Source of the DNA: Helianthus annuus
Lineage: Eukaryota; Streptophyta; Magnoliopsida; Asterales; Asteraceae
Direction of reading: 5' to 3'
Length of the DNA: 64,000 nucleotides
NCBI RefSeq assembly: GCF_002127325.2
Contig: NC_035435.2
Span: 131,355,278-131,419,277, forward strand
In this document: in pieces, positions 32,801-45,720 of the stretch
Layout: the number at the start of each line of letters is the position of its first letter
Position numbering within the stretch: position 1 is the first letter of the stretch
Position numbers and translations under genes: made by a program
The notes under the pieces: model-generated
Databases searched by the model: none
Told to the model about the DNA's origin: nothing
The model's input: the letters and a program-made list of their open reading frames with translations, nothing else

Positions 32801-33942
32801 CTCCCCTGTGGGGGTATGAATTTCTACGGAATTCTTATCACAAAGGATTCGAGCATGGTTGGCTACCAACCAATCCATTCCTAACACCACATCGAATCCG
32901 GCTAACTTCATAGGTAACAGGTTTGCGGAAAACTTATGGCCTAATAGTTCTATCTTTCATTCTTGCAAAACCTTATCTATGTTAATAGAATTCCCATCTG
33001 CCGTTTCGACTGTAAAAATCTGTCTAAGGGTGGTTAAGGGTAACTTAAGAGCTTGGCAAAATAAGGTATTGATAAAACTTTGATTGGCACCAGAGTCAAA
33101 TAATACTTTTGCAAATACGTTGTGGACTAAGAACGTACCATCTATCACATCTGGAATGAGTTCTGCTTCCTGTGTGGTCAGCTGGAATGCTCTTGCATTC
33201 TTCTTGTAGCTCCGTTGGTTGGTTTAGCCTTGTTGTCTGCTGGTTTAACTAGCTTAGGACATTTTGTTTGGAAATGCCCAGGTTCTCCACAGTTGTAGCA
33301 GATTATTGTTTTCCTTCTACATTCTTCTTCCCGATGTCCTATAGCTTTTCAAAAATTGCAGGTCATATTGCATCTTCCAAAGTGTTTCTTCTTACAATTT
33401 TTGCAAAAAGGAGGATTTGAGGATTGCCCCATTCCTCTTTTCTTAGTATTACCCATACGAAATCCTTGGGTAATCTTTTGAGCCAACTCCTTCTTTCGAT
33501 CTTCTTCTCTTGTGCGCACCAGTTCATCAGTTAGGGTGTTAGCTAATTCCACAGCATCGTCAATAGTGCGTGGTCTCGCAGCTTTAACGATGTTACGAAT
33601 TTCGCCAATTAATCCCCAAATATAGCCGGAAATGAGTACCGGTTCTGGCGAAGCCAGGGTTGGTACCACTCTCGCATATTCAAAGAATGTCGAGGTATAA
33701 CCGCGACAATCTACACCCGTCATACGATGATTTAGGAATTTATTTAACATTTGATCTTTTTCATATTCGGGACAGAATTTTCTTTCTACAAGACTCTTAA
33801 ATTCTTCCCAGTTCATGGTATAGGCCATCCTTCTTCCTTTTGCTTGTAATACCGTGTTCCACCATTCTAACGCCCATTCTTTGAACAAATTGGACGCATA
33901 CATGACCTGATCGTCCATGTCACATTTGCTTATTGCAATTAC
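29843..33942 (-). pseudogene. Decayed gag-pol of gypsy element 2 (main part)
   Basis: In element order: capsid-type Gag (33940-33540); zinc-knuckle region where a Cys-type position has become TGA (33349-33351); a second knuckle CYNCGEPGHFQTKC (near 33290); a frameshift near 33225; protease DSGAN (near 33090); a TGA at 32957-32959; then an open stretch with RT, RNase H and integrase to 29984. RT shows FINDIL near 32085 where FIDDIL is expected, i.e. a catalytic Asp changed to Asn. Integrase keeps [11 protein letters not shown] (near 30955) and SDRDSRFT (near 30690). A TAG at 29984-29986 cuts the chromodomain-like tail, whose frame is readable on to a TAA at 29843-29845. It cannot make active enzymes by itself. 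Confidence 0.9.
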
Positions 33943-34487
33943 TGTAACACCCCGTGTTTTCCCAAAAGTCAAAGTCAAAGTCAAGAGTTGACTGTTATTG
34001 GAATTAAAGATCAATAAAGATTAATTTCATTTTAGTTTCATTTTGATTTTCATATTATTTGGAGTAAGTGTTGTATAATCAAACTAATCGGCCGATAATC
34101 GAACTGTGAATCAACGACCGACTGTGAATGATAGGAAGTAACAATGCAATAAAGCTAGTCAATCAATAATCAAGCTAATCAAATCAATCATCGAACTCAA
34201 GTGTGGATAATTTTAATGCTTTTATACGTGTGTGTGTGCCTTACGTGTTACTTGTGCATGTTTACTTTATGTTAAAGTGTGTGGTGAATCAATCAAAATC
34301 AATCAAGAATCGAAGGATAATCAAACTCAATCGAAACCGACTTTGAAAATAGGTTGTAAGGATGCTTGTATGTTAGATATAGTAGTTGGGACTAAAAGTA
34401 ATTTGAATAGGAACTCTATCCTACTCTACTCCTCTATTATCGAACTCGAAATATCAAAAATCGTCGCGAAACACTCAAAACCAGGTA

Positions 34488-34585
34488 AGCCGATCGAACA
34501 GGGCAACCTGATCGAACAGGCTAGCCGATCGAACAGGCTGTTCGATCGGGCAGCCGCTCGATCAGGGATGCTGTTCGATCAGCCA
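34488..34585. repeat. CGATCGAAC motif cluster just upstream of the TATA box, element 3
   Basis: Within about 100 bp: CCGATCGAACAGG, CTGATCGAACAGG, CCGATCGAACAGG, GTTCGATCGGGCAG, GCTCGATCAGG and GTTCGATCAG, in both orientations, ending about 25 bp before TATAAATA. The position suggests an upstream activating array; the motif is itself largely palindromic (CGATCG). The second cluster (35275-35815) lies downstream in the presumed transcribed part. Confidence 0.75.
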
Positions 34586-34607
34586 ACCCTTTCCACTTTT
34601 GGAAGCC

Positions 34608-34615
34608 TATAAATA
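34608..34615 (+). promoter_or_regulatory. TATA box in the 5' LTR of element 3
   Basis: TATAAATA followed by GGGCTG, with the flanking TTCCACTTTTGGAA repeated on both sides (about 34589 and 34636). It is duplicated in the 3' LTR at 43185-43192. The transcription start is expected about 25-35 bp downstream. Confidence 0.6.
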
Positions 34616-35274
34616 GGGCTGTCCTTGTCAAGCTTTCCACTTTTGGAAAAGCTCTGACCGACCAGCCTTCTATTCTCACTAAATCTCAGATTTCTCTCAA
34701 ACCGGTAAGTATTTCGCTCTAATCCTTGTACGTTTTTGTTCATTAATCGATTCTCCATCTTTCTATCTTTCAAAACTTGGATTTCAACCGCGAAATCACC
34801 AAGATCTAGGTGTTCTTGGATGATGTCATCATGGTGTTCTTCAAAGAACACTAAGTTTTGACATCATTCCACCATGAATAGCTTAGATCTAACCGATTTC
34901 CACATGAACAACCTAAAATCTACCAAAGATCTAAACATTTCACGGTGGAAAAGGATTGGAAGACGGGTTTCCATCTATCTTTCAACTCTTTTACACTCAA
35001 AAAGGGTGAAAACGAGACTTGAACCGATTTACAAATCAATCTAAACAAACACATGGTTCAAGATTCGGGTTCTACCGAGAGATATACCGATTTCGGGTTA
35101 AACGTTAAACTTAGGTTCCAAACCGTCTCTGACCGAGCTTGGGTGATTCCTGCTCGAGTCAGTAGACTAAGTAGGGACTTCAGCTTTGTGGTTCAACTCG
35201 TAGTCAAAATATCTCTAAAACATCAACAATTAACGGGAATAACCAAGTGTTCAGTGATAGGTTAACCGAATCGA

Positions 35275-35815
35275 GAAGCTGGCCGAACGGCTAGGCTGTT
35301 CGATCGAACAGCCCAACCGAACGAACAATGCCAGCCGATCGGGCGGGCTAACCGATCGACTAGCACCTGGACCCACCAACTCACAAAAGTGTAGTATTGA
35401 CGAGGTACTGTTCGATCGACTACGCCACTCGATTGAACATTACTGCTCGAATCATGAGATACTATACTTCAACACTTAACCTTTTCGAAACATTGGAATG
35501 TCACCCGATCGAGCATGCCACCCGATCGAGTGACACTTTGCCAACCCTCAGCTGCTAACCGATCGGTTGGGCTAACCGATCGAACAGCCCGTTCGATCGG
35601 CCAACTTGAAAGGTAATGCTGCAAGAACTTCAAAAATACAAACCATCATACACAAACACATCCTTCACATCAAAGGAAGAAACAATCCACTTGAAAGAAC
35701 CAGCCGATCGAGCCAGCCGGCCGATCGAATGGGACGTTCGAACGGACTTTAACCCAATCGAACAGCCCACTCGATCGAACAGCTGTCCGATCGAAAGGTC
35801 TATCCGATCCAGTTT
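35275..35815. repeat. Second CGATCGAAC motif cluster in the 5' LTR of element 3
   Basis: More than fifteen variants of CCGATCG, CGATCGAACAG and GTTCGATCG in direct and inverted orientation across about 540 bp, denser at 35275-35370 and 35505-35605. The copy in the 3' LTR is at about 43852-44392. Confidence 0.75.
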
Positions 35816-36745
35816 ACTTTTCCGCATTACTCATTGTATTGTTATCGAACTATTCAGGCTAACCTATTCTCAGTGCTCCTCAATCCACGATCAACCACTG
35901 TGAGTATACTCGATCCCTTTCTGCTTTCAGCACTTTTGGGTGTTACATACGTAATCTATCAAATTCACAAACAACACAAACTATTTGAACGCTAACCTAC
36001 TTGCATGTATTACTTGTCTAAATGATTGCTGTTTATTATGTTTACACGTGGAGTGCTATCTGCCTGCTTTAGCAACGTAGTACTATAGTTTGGACTCAGC
36101 ACCCGTTCACACGGGGGTTGCTAAGGACAATTACTTGTATGGATTACAGTGGTAATCATGTATTGCGAACTGTCTCGGACAGTCAACTCGAAGTCGTTGG
36201 TATCGATGGTCCCATGTTGATAATTTACATGCATCGTTTGCCCTTGTGTACGTGCTTGGTTATGCGTAAACTTTCGAACTTTATATGCTATATCAAACTT
36301 GTGTACTCACCTTTACATTATATGTATTGACTTTTATTTTAACGTATGTGACAGGTGTTTAAGCTACTAGCGTGCTAGGGAAGCGAGGCAATAATAAGCT
36401 TCTAGGAGCCTGTGACCTTAGGACAGTGTCCACATACCTGCTCCAGGGCCATAATTATCTGTAGATCTTGTACTGGCACCTGTAGTCAGTAAGATCTACA
36501 GTTAGTTGTCTAGAAGTCTTAAAACAATATTTAAATTCGGTCTGTAATAATTAAGAATCTGAGTTGTCGGAACAGTTCCCATATTGTTTAGTTGATTTCT
36601 ATGATAACTTGTTATTATTTGGGACACGGTATGGGACGTGTTATATAACTGAATTGTATGATAGTTGTTGTGGAAACTTCTGAACAATCTGTTTCGCTCA
36701 GTGCCGCGCCCCGATGATTCCGCCATCGGTTGGGGTGTGACAGAT

Positions 36746-36759
36746 TGGTATCAGAGCCA
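36746..36759 (+). promoter_or_regulatory. Primer-binding site of element 3 (tRNA-iMet type)
   Basis: TGGTATCAGAGCCA, 3 nt after the LTR end, complementary to the 3' end of initiator-Met tRNA. Confidence 0.92.
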
Positions 36760-37821
36760 TAACTATAGGGAATTAGGTTAGACACGATCTAGTCCGGATC
36801 GCTGTCTTAGAGACCTAGACTATAGCTAGGAACCAAGAGACCAAGTTTATGTGCTTATTTTATGTTGTTTCCTTCTATTCTATCATTACATCCGAACTCC
36901 GAGCCAAATTTTGTAGTTTGGACGGGATTAGGAGTGAAACCCGCGAATTCCTGCCTAAATTACAAATTTTGCCAATTACTTTGTGCAAAATTTCTATCAA
37001 CAAACGGGGGAGAATTATACCAAATCAGGGCTGAAACCCGTAATTTGATGAAAATTTTCCTCTAAAATTTTCTTAAAACAAGGAAGAAATTGCTGAGCTA
37101 GGGGTGAAACCCTAACCTTGGCAGTTATTCCAACTTTATTTTATCTCGCCAAGGCAATTGACGGACTCCAACGACCTGAACTCACGAGTATGGCCTAGAA
37201 TGCGCATGCATAATGCCCAAGAATCGAGGCAGAAACATGTCCCCTAGAGTCGAAAGTGACGACAAGTCAACTGTGAATAGTTAAATTGCCATGGTTAGTC
37301 AAAGTCTAGTAGCCGCAGACAATCCATTTTCCGATTTTGAGTGTTGCTTCGTTGATTTTATATGATTTACCTGTTTGCGTGTTTTAAGATTCGTTGATTG
37401 CTCCATTTGTTATCAATCTGCGTGACTTTTGTTGCTATCCTACCACGATTCAAACCCCTGTTGATGTGATCTAAACGAAACCAGTGTGCTATGCTACGCT
37501 ATACGACTAAGTTAGACGACACAATGTGATGCTATCTAATATGCAAAACGAACTACACTCGACTTGTGGCTATAGGTTTCTGTTTTCTGACAGCCTCTGT
37601 GATAAAATTGCGTACGTGTTTAGGAAGTTAAGTGCTCTATTTGCTTAATTGCTTATGTGCTCTAATTGCTTCTGTGCTTATGTGCCTCTATGATTATGTG
37701 CTTATGTGTTTATATGTGTTACGTGACGTGAGATGCGACGTGATTCTAAGCTTTAGTAAACTAAGACGTGCGAGATTCGAATTCGTTGTGTTGAGCCCTA
37801 TGGCGATGTCTATTGCAGACC
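36760..37821 (+). other. Untranslated leader of element 3
   Basis: About 1.06 kb between primer-binding site and gag. The phrase GTGAAACCC or CTGAAACCC recurs three times (about 36931, 37031 and 37107), and a CTTATGTGCTCTAATTGCTT-like short repeat lies at 37640-37720. An acceptor-like TATTGCAG lies 4 nt before the gag ATG. Short overlapping frames exist but none resembles a gene. Confidence 0.5.
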
Positions 37822-40800
37822 ATGTCGTCATCATCAAGAACTCGCCAAAACCTTTCCCGTCAGGAAAAGAGAGACCGACGTCTCGCCAAGCTCATCTCAA
37901 GGTCTGTAGCGAAAGCTGTCAGCGAGGTGTACGAAAACACCAGCAAGTCGTCGGAAGAATCCCGAACCCTCACTGAATCCAGCAAAGCTCCGTTCAGTTT
38001 CAAGCAATTTAAGGCATGTGGACCGAAGGAGTTCACCGGTGAAGAGGGCCCTACAGGCTTATTTCACTGGTTTGACTCTGTGGAAGTTACCCTTCGTCAA
38101 AGCGGATGCCCGGATCATCTTCGAACTCTCAATGCTACCGGTGTCTTCCAGTCGCGGGCATTGGACTGGTGGACAGCCGAAAGGAATAAGCGCGGGAACG
38201 ACGCTGCCTACGAGCTGACGTGGGAGGAACTGAAGGCTATCATGCTGGACGAGTTCTGTCCTCCCCACGAACGCCAAAAGTTGGAGGATGAGTTCTGGAC
38301 CATCAAGCAGAAAGAGGGCGACAACGCTGGTCTCACCGCCCGTTTCAAACAACTGAGCATTATCTGTCCAGACCAGGTCAAGACTCCCGAGATGACCATC
38401 AAGAAATACATCCGTGCTCTTCCGGATTGTGTTGCAGATTTTGTGTTCGCCGCCAAACCCGCATCAATCGAGGAAACCTACCTACTCGCTGCCGAGATTA
38501 ACGACAAGCGAGTTAAGGCTGGTGTCTGGGATAAGCCATCCAAGTCGTTGCATCAAGTTACTGCCGCATCAACCGACAACCCTACTGCTCAAGCCTCCAA
38601 GTCCTCGAGAAGAAGAAAGAAGAACAAGAGTTGCGCCGCCGCAACCAATGCTGCTCCTCTTCAGTCAGTACCGCCACAACAGCAACAACCACAGCGCACT
38701 GCGCCAGTGATCAATGCGCCGCCGGCTAAGCGTGCGTACACCGGCCCCCACCCACTCTGTGCTACATGTTCTTATCATCACCCGGTGGGTGTGGCCTGCC
38801 GTTACTGTGCCCACTGCAACGTTTACGGGCATTTCACTGCGAATTGCCGCTATGGTCCTCGTCAAACACAAGCTCAAGCCGCTGTTAACCAAGCCCTGCT
38901 ACCTGCTCCTCAAGCTCCTCAAGCTGCACAGGCCCCGGCAAACAACGTTCGGACCTGCTTTGCATGTGGTGACCCTAACCACTTCGCAAACCGGTGCCCG
39001 AACAGAGTGGTGAAACAAGAAGCCCAACAACCCCAGCAACAACAACAGCAGCCTCAACAACAAGCCGCTCACGCCAGAACTTTCAACATCAACGCACGCC
39101 AGGCTCAAGCTGATAACAACGTGGTCAATGGTACGTTCCTTGTGAATGGTATATATGCATCATGTTTGTTTGATACTGGAGCCGATAACTGCTTTGTGTC
39201 ATTTGAATTTGAGAAGCTTCTTAGACGTAAGCGCTCTTATCTTTCGTCACCCTTCGAAGTAGAAGTCGCTACCGGAAGAACCATTGCTGTCAATTCTGTG
39301 CTCCGTGACTGTACTCTCGAGCTCAACAATCATATATTCCCGATTAACCTTATTCCAATGCAGCTCGGAAGTTTCGATGTCATAGTAGGCATGGACTTTC
39401 TTCGTGAAAACCGTGCTGAAGTTGTGTGTTCCGATAAGATGATTCGTTTTGTGCTAGCTAGTGGTGATATTCTATGTGTTTATGGTGAAACTACTGCAAA
39501 AGATCTCAAGCTCATGTCATGTCTTCAAGCTCGCAAATATCTCCGCAAGGAATATCGAGCCTTCTTGGCCAACATTGTTGTAGCAGAGACGGACAAGAAA
39601 AGGAAAGTTGAAGTCAAGGATGTTCCCGTTGTACGAGAATTTCCTCAGGTGTTCCCTGATGATCTTCCTGGATTACCTCCAAGTCGTGATATCGACTTTC
39701 GAATCGACCTTATTCCAGGAGCCAACCCAGTGGCCAAAGCTCCGTATCGACTCGCTCCATCTGAGATGCGAGAACTCTCAAACCAACTCCAAGAGTTACT
39801 TGAAAAAGGCTTCATTCGCCCGAGCACTTCTCCATGGGGCGCACCAGTCCTTTTCGTCAAAAAGAAGGACGGGTCGTTCCGAATGTGCATCGATTACCGG
39901 GAATTGAACAAGCTGACCATCAAGAACCGATACCCCTTACCAAGAATCGATGATCTGTTTGACCAATTACAAGGTGCTCAGTGTTTCTCCAAGATTGATC
40001 TACGTTCAGGCTTCCATCAGTTGCGGATTCAAGAGGAAGACATACCCAAAACCGCTTTTCGAACCCGATACGGCCACTACGAATTTGTTGTCATGCCTTT
40101 TGGTTTGACCAACGCACCCGCGGTCTTTATGGATCTGATGAATCGCGTGTGTAAACCGTTCTTAGACCGTTTCGTCATTGTATTTATCGACGATGTCCTG
40201 ATCTATTCCAGATCGAGGGCCGAACATGCGCAGCATTTGCGATTGGTTCTCGAGTTGCTTCAGGGAAACCAACTCTACGCCAAATTCTCCAAGTGTGAGT
40301 TCTGGTTGGAGGAGGTTCAATTTCTGGGTCATATTGTGAATAGTCGGGGTATACACGTTGATCCTGCAAAGATTGAGGCAGTCAAGGGATGGGTTACGCC
40401 AAGGAATCCGTCAGAAGTTCGCTCTTTTCTCGGATTAGCCGGTTACTACCGGCGATTCATCGAAGGATTCTCAAAGATTGCTGTACCGCTTACCTCCCTT
40501 ACTCATAAAGACAAGCCTTTTGTGTGGGGAACCGCGCAGGAGACTGCTTTCCAAACCCTCAAACACATGCTGTGCCATGCACCAGTTCTTACACTGCCGG
40601 ACGGAAGCGATGACTTCGTTGTCTATTGTGATGCTTCAAACCTTGGACTTGGCTGTGTTCTCATGCAACGAGACAAGGTTATAGCTTACGCATCTCGACA
40701 GCTCAAAATCCACGAGAAGAACTATACAACCCATGACCTTGAGCTAGGCGCAGTTGTCTTTGCCTTAAAGATTTGGCGACACTACCTGTATGGTACAAGG

Positions 40801-42432
40801 TGTACGATCTTCACCGATCACAAGAGCCTACAACATATCTTTAACCAGAGAGAACTCAATATGCGTCAACGCCGATGGGTAGAACTTCTCAACGATTACG
40901 ACTGTGAGATCCATTATCACCCAGGCAAGGCGAATGTAGTTGCAGACGCCCTCAGCAGAAAGAATTACGTGATAGGTGTTCGAAACATCCAGGCTCAGTA
41001 TAACCTCGAAGCTCTCATCCGCGAAGCACAACACGCTTGCTTTAACGAGCGTACGTTGAAGAAAGAACGAATCTATCACGATGGAACTCAGCTTGTGAGC
41101 AAAGCCAACGGGATATTCTATTATCTGGACCGAATCTGGATCCCGAGGAGGACAGATTTGCGAAAGATCATCATGAACGAAGCCCACAAATCCCGATATT
41201 CCATTCATCCCGGTGCGGACAAAATGTACCAGGACCTTCGCTACAAGTACTGGTGGCCTGGGATGAAAAGGGATATTGCTCTATATGTTGGTAGCTGTTT
41301 AACTTGTGCAAGAGTCAAGGCTGAACACCAAAGACCTTCAGGCTTACTCGAACAACCGCCGATACCCGTATGGAAGTGGGAAAGCATAGCTATGGATTTC
41401 ATAACTAAGCTTCCGACCACGCCATCAGGTCACGACAGTATTTGGGTTATAGTCGACCGTCTAACCAAATCAGCCCAGTTTCTGCCAATACGAGAAGACT
41501 ATAAGGTGGCCAAGCTAGCCCAAATCTACACCGACGAGATCATTAAGAATCATGGTACGCCTCGAGACATCATTTCTGATCGCGATGCTCGGTTTACATC
41601 GAGATTGTGGGAAACTTTTCAAGCAGCTCTTGGTACGACGCTGAATTTGAGTACCGCATTCCACCCGCAAACCGACGGGCAGACTGAAAGAACGATTTGT
41701 ACTATTGAAGACATGCTCCGTGCGTGTGTTATCGATTTTGGTGGTAGTTGGAGCAAACACCTACCGTTGGTCGAATTTTCGTACAATAATAGCTATCACT
41801 CCAGCATCGAAATGGCACCTTTCGAAGCCTTGTATGGTAGGAGATGTCGCTCGCCTATTGTATGGCACGAGGTCGGTCATTCACAATTGACTGGGCCCGA
41901 GATTCTGCAAGAAACGACTGACAAGATCCACCAGATAAGAGAAAACTTGGTGAAGGCCCGGGACAGACAAAAGATGTACGCCGATAAACGACGCAAGCCC
42001 CGCGAATTTGCAGTTGGCGACTACGTACTCCTAAAGGTATCACCTTGGAAGGGAGTAGTCCGATTCGGCAAAAGAGGGAAACTTGCGCCTCGATTTGTTG
42101 GACCTTTTAAGATTCTGGAAAGGATCGGTAAAGTTGCCTACAAACTCGAATTACCGGAGGAACTCAGCAATGTCCACCCGACTTTCCATATTTCAAACCT
42201 TCGAAAATGCGTAGCCGACCACGACGCAATAATACCACTCGACGATCTTCAGGTCAATGAGACGCTACACTTCGTGGAAAAGCCTGTCGAAATCATGGAC
42301 CGACAGACCAAGCAACTCAGACGCTCTCGCATTCCTATTGTAAAAGTACGATGGGAAGGCAAACGAGGCGCGGAGTTCACTTGGGAACTCGAAAGTGACA
42401 TGAAGGCCAAGTACCCGCAGTTATTCAGATAG
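37822..42432 (+). CDS. Gag-Pol polyprotein of gypsy element 3
   Basis: One uninterrupted frame of about 1536 residues from the ATG at 37822 ([10 protein letters not shown]). The frame is open three codons further upstream but without ATG. Order: basic N-terminus, capsid-type Gag (residues about 55-240), zinc knuckles [17 protein letters not shown] (about 325) and [14 protein letters not shown] (about 379), protease DTGAD (about 451), RT with FIDDVL (about 788), RNase H with VYCDAS (about 934), integrase with [11 protein letters not shown] (about 1160) and D, D, E at about 1190, 1252 and 1285, and a chromodomain-like end (about 1483-1536, FTWELE). All catalytic motifs are intact. The product copies and integrates the element; the chromodomain-like tail in this lineage is thought to direct integration to marked chromatin. 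Confidence 0.95.
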   Translation: MSSSSRTRQNLSRQEKRDRRLAKLISRSVAKAVSEVYENTSKSSEESRTLTESSKAPFSFKQFKACGPKEFTGEEGPTGLFHWFDSVEVTLRQSGCPDHLRTLNATGVFQSRALDWWTAERNKRGNDAAYELTWEELKAIMLDEFCPPHERQKLEDEFWTIKQKEGDNAGLTARFKQLSIICPDQVKTPEMTIKKYIRALPDCVADFVFAAKPASIEETYLLAAEINDKRVKAGVWDKPSKSLHQVTAASTDNPTAQASKSSRRRKKNKSCAAATNAAPLQSVPPQQQQPQRTAPVINAPPAKRAYTGPHPLCATCSYHHPVGVACRYCAHCNVYGHFTANCRYGPRQTQAQAAVNQALLPAPQAPQAAQAPANNVRTCFACGDPNHFANRCPNRVVKQEAQQPQQQQQQPQQQAAHARTFNINARQAQADNNVVNGTFLVNGIYASCLFDTGADNCFVSFEFEKLLRRKRSYLSSPFEVEVATGRTIAVNSVLRDCTLELNNHIFPINLIPMQLGSFDVIVGMDFLRENRAEVVCSDKMIRFVLASGDILCVYGETTAKDLKLMSCLQARKYLRKEYRAFLANIVVAETDKKRKVEVKDVPVVREFPQVFPDDLPGLPPSRDIDFRIDLIPGANPVAKAPYRLAPSEMRELSNQLQELLEKGFIRPSTSPWGAPVLFVKKKDGSFRMCIDYRELNKLTIKNRYPLPRIDDLFDQLQGAQCFSKIDLRSGFHQLRIQEEDIPKTAFRTRYGHYEFVVMPFGLTNAPAVFMDLMNRVCKPFLDRFVIVFIDDVLIYSRSRAEHAQHLRLVLELLQGNQLYAKFSKCEFWLEEVQFLGHIVNSRGIHVDPAKIEAVKGWVTPRNPSEVRSFLGLAGYYRRFIEGFSKIAVPLTSLTHKDKPFVWGTAQETAFQTLKHMLCHAPVLTLPDGSDDFVVYCDASNLGLGCVLMQRDKVIAYASRQLKIHEKNYTTHDLELGAVVFALKIWRHYLYGTRCTIFTDHKSLQHIFNQRELNMRQRRWVELLNDYDCEIHYHPGKANVVADALSRKNYVIGVRNIQAQYNLEALIREAQHACFNERTLKKERIYHDGTQLVSKANGIFYYLDRIWIPRRTDLRKIIMNEAHKSRYSIHPGADKMYQDLRYKYWWPGMKRDIALYVGSCLTCARVKAEHQRPSGLLEQPPIPVWKWESIAMDFITKLPTTPSGHDSIWVIVDRLTKSAQFLPIREDYKVAKLAQIYTDEIIKNHGTPRDIISDRDARFTSRLWETFQAALGTTLNLSTAFHPQTDGQTERTICTIEDMLRACVIDFGGSWSKHLPLVEFSYNNSYHSSIEMAPFEALYGRRCRSPIVWHEVGHSQLTGPEILQETTDKIHQIRENLVKARDRQKMYADKRRKPREFAVGDYVLLKVSPWKGVVRFGKRGKLAPRFVGPFKILERIGKVAYKLELPEELSNVHPTFHISNLRKCVADHDAIIPLDDLQVNETLHFVEKPVEIMDRQTKQLRRSRIPIVKVRWEGKRGAEFTWELESDMKAKYPQLFR

Positions 42433-42484
42433 ATCTGAAGCATCAAATTGGTAAAATCACACGGCGATGTACGGTTCTCGGCCT

Positions 42485-42519
42485 AATTTCGGGACGAAAT
42501 TCCCTAAAGGAGGGGAGAC
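42485..42519 (+). promoter_or_regulatory. Palindrome and polypurine tract of element 3
   Basis: AATTTCGGGACGAAATT (42485-42501; 7-bp arms, 3-nt centre) followed by AAAGGAGGGGAGAC, the polypurine tract directly before the 3' LTR. It has the same arrangement as in elements 1 and 2. Confidence 0.75.
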
Positions 42520-45319
42520 TGTAACACCCCGTGTTTTCCCAAAAGTCAAAGTCAAAGTCAAGAGTTGACTGTTATTGGAATTAAAGATCAATAAAGATTA
42601 ATTTCATTTTAGTTTCATTTTGATTTTCATATTATTTGGAGTAAGTGTTGTATAATCAAACTAATCGGCCGATAATCGAACTGTGAATCAACGACCGACT
42701 GTGAATGATAGGAAGTAACAATGCAATAAAGCTAGTCAATCAATAATCAAGCTAATCAAATCAATCATCGAACTCAAGTGTGGATAATTTTAATGCTTTT
42801 ATACGTGTGTGTGTGCCTTACGTGTTACTTGTGCATGTTTACTTTATGTTAAAGTGTGTGGTGAATCAATCAAAATCAATCAAGAATCGAAGGATAATCA
42901 AACTCAATCGAAACCGACTTTGAAAATAGGTTGTAAGGATGCTTGTATGTTAGATATAGTAGTTGGGACTAAAAGTAATTTGAATAGGAACTCTATCCTA
43001 CTCTACTCCTCTATTATCGAACTCGAAATATCAAAAATCGTCGCGAAACACTCAAAACCAGGTAAGCCGATCGAACACGGCAACCTGATCGAACAGGCTA
43101 GCCGATCGAACAGGCTGTTCGATCGGGCAGCCGCTCGATCAGGGATGCTGTTCGATCAGCCAACCCTTTCCACTTTTGGAATCCTATAAATAGGGCTGTC
43201 CTTGTCAAGCTTTCCACTTTTGGAAAAGCTCTGACCGACCAGCCTTCTATTCTCACTAAATCTCAGATTTCTCTCAAACCGGTAAGTATTTCGCTCTAAT
43301 CCTTGTACGTTTTTGTTCATTAATCGATTCTCCATCTTTCTATCTTTCAAAACTTGGATTTCAACCGCGAAATCACCAAGATCTAGGTGTTCTTGGATGA
43401 TGTCATCATGGTGTTCTTCAAAGAACACTAAGTTTTGACATCATTCCACCATGAATAGCTTAGATCTAACCGATTTCCACATGAACAACCTAAAATCTAC
43501 CAAAGATCTAAACATTTCACGGTGGAAAAGGATTGGAAGACGGGTTTCCATCTATCTTTCAACTCTTTTACACTCAAAAAGGGTGAAAACGAGACTTGAA
43601 CCGATTTACAAATCAATCTAAACAAACACATGGTTCAAGATTCGGGTTCTACCGAGAGATATACCGATTTCGGGTTAAACGTTAAACTTAGGTTCCAAAC
43701 CGTCTCTGACCGAGCTTGGGTGATTCCTGCTCGAGTCAGTAGACTAAGTAGGGACTTCAGCTTTGTGGTTCAACTCGTAGTCAAAATATCTCTAAAACAT
43801 CAACAATTAACGGGAATAACCAAGTGTTCAGTGATAGGTTAACCGAATCGAGAAGTTGGCCGAACGGCTAGGCTGTTCGATCGAACAGCCCAACCGAACG
43901 AACAATGCCAGCCGATCGGGCAGGCTAACCGATCGACTAGCACCTGGACCCACCAACTCACAAAAGTGTAGTATTGACGAGGTACTGTTCGATCGACTAC
44001 GCCACTCGATTGAACATTACTGCTCGAATCATGAGATACTATACTTCAACACTTAACCTTTTCGAAACATTGGAATGTCACCCGATCGAGCATGCCACCC
44101 GATCGAGTGACACTTTGCCAACCCTCAGCTGCTAACCGATCGGTTGGGCTAACCGATCGAACAGCCCGTTCGATCGGCCAACTTGAAAGGTAATGCTGCA
44201 AGAACTTCAAAAATACAAACCATCATACACAAACACATCCTTCACATCAAAGGAAGAAACAATCCACTTGAAAGAACCAGCCGATCGAGCCAGCCGGCCG
44301 ATCGAATGGGACGTTCGAACGGACTTTAACCCAATCGAACAGCCCACTCGATCGAACAGCTGTCCGATCGAAAGGTCTATCCGATCCAGTTTACTTTTCC
44401 GCATTACTCATTGTATTGTTATCGAACTATTCAGGCTAACCTATTCTCAGTGCTCCTCAATCCACGATCAACCACTGTGAGTATACTCGATCCCTTTTTG
44501 CTTTCAGCACTTTTGGGTGTTACATACGTAATCTATCAAATTCACAAACAACACAAACTATTTGAACGCTAACCTACTTGCATGTATTACTTGTCTAAAT
44601 GATTGTTGTTTATTATGTTTACACGTGGAGTGCTATCTGCCTGCTTTAGCAACGTAGTACTATAGTTTGGACTCAGCACCCGTTCACACGGGGGTTGCTA
44701 AGGACAATTACTTGCATGGATTACAGTGGTAATCATGTATTGCGAACTGTCTCGGACAGTCAACTCGAAGTCGTTGGTATCGATGGTCCCATGTTGATAA
44801 TTTACATGCATCGTTTGCCCTTGTGTACGTGCTTGGTTATGCGTAAACTTTCGAACTTTATATGCTATATCAAACTTGTGTACTCACCTTTACATTATAT
44901 GTATTGACTTTTATTTTAACGTATGTGACAGGTGTTTAAGCTACTAGCGTGCTAGGGAAGCGAGGCAATAATAAGCTTCTAGGAGCCTGTGACCTTAGGA
45001 CAGTGTCCACATACCTGCTCCAGGGCCATAATTATCTGTAGATCTTGTACTGGCACCTGTAGTCAGTAAGATCTACAGTTAGTCGTCTAGAAGTCTTAAA
45101 ACAATATTTAAATTCGGTCTGTAATAATTAAGAATCTGAGTTGTCGGAACAGTTCCCATATTGTTTAGTTGATTTCTATGATAACTTGTTATTATTTGGG
45201 ACACGGTATGGGACGTGTTATATAACTGAATTGTATGATAGTTGTTGTGGAAACTTCTGAACAATCTGTTTCGCTCAGTGCCGCGCCCCGATGATTCCGC
45301 CATCGGTTGGGGTGTGACA
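42520..45319 (+). repeat. 3' LTR of gypsy element 3
   Basis: 2800 bp, about eight substitutions relative to the 5' LTR. It contains the same motif clusters and TATA box (43185-43192), so it could drive transcription into the minus-strand gag leader of element 2. Confidence 0.94.
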
Positions 45320-45720
45320 ATTACTGCTTCGGTTTTCTCTAACCAACGCAGTGCTGCAGTCGCTCCTTCATCGCCTGCAAATTCAGTAGGGTTACAAGCA
45401 AGAAATTCTTTGTAAGTTAAACCAGGCGTTGCAGCTTTCATTTTCTTAAGGAGTGGGGCTTGCCGTGGATCATTGTCATGATTATCATGATTGCCGCCTC
45501 CGTTTACGCTATTACTGAAATTATCTTCTTGAGTACGTTTAGTAGTAATAATTTGTTGAGGTTCAGCAGGTTTCTGAGCAGCAGTCAAGATTGCTGGAAT
45601 AGCATTGGCTATCCCTTGAGCAACGATATTTTCGATATCTTGCCTAGTCATAAATTGGTTTTCCTGATTTTGCTCAGATTGGTTTTCTTCATTAACTGGT
45701 TCATTATTCACGTTTTCCAT
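45320..45720 (-). pseudogene. Gag N-terminal part of gypsy element 2
   Basis: ATG at 45718-45720, product beginning MENVNNEPVNEENQSEQNQ, then an Asn/Glu-rich tail, a helical stretch (DIENIVAQGIANAIPAIL), and the start of the capsid domain (FAGDEGATAALRWLEKTEAV). It is interrupted by element 3 at the ATTAC target site; the frame resumes at 33942 with AISKCDMDDQVMYAS. ATG is directly preceded by ATTACCAG. The adjoining codons running into element 3 on the minus strand are chance sequence. Confidence 0.85.

Larger units (their letters stand above)
33943..36742 (+). repeat. 5' LTR of gypsy element 3
   Basis: 2800 bp, TGTAACACC ... GGTGTGACA. It contains two clusters of CGATCGAAC/GTTCGATCG words (34488-34585 and 35275-35815) and a TATA box at 34608-34615. 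The internal reading frames of about 70-126 codons are repeat- and chance-derived and are not called. Confidence 0.94.
33943..45319 (+). mobile_element. Intact Ty3/gypsy chromovirus, element 3, nested in element 2 gag
   Basis: LTRs of exactly 2800 bp at 33943-36742 and 42520-45319, flanked by the perfect duplication ATTAC (33938-33942, 45320-45324). Primer-binding site 36746-36759, leader of about 1.06 kb, one open gag-pol, polypurine tract ending at 42519. By eye about eight substitutions separate the LTRs (about 0.3%), so it inserted very recently. It lies antiparallel to its host element. With open coding sequence and near-identical LTRs it is a candidate for a currently mobile family. Confidence 0.95.

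Noticed and set aside
34232..34612. 126-codon frame in the LTR of element 3, also at 42809-43189
   Set aside because: Spans U3, motif cluster and TATA box; composition follows the motif cluster (IEQ, NRLFDR).
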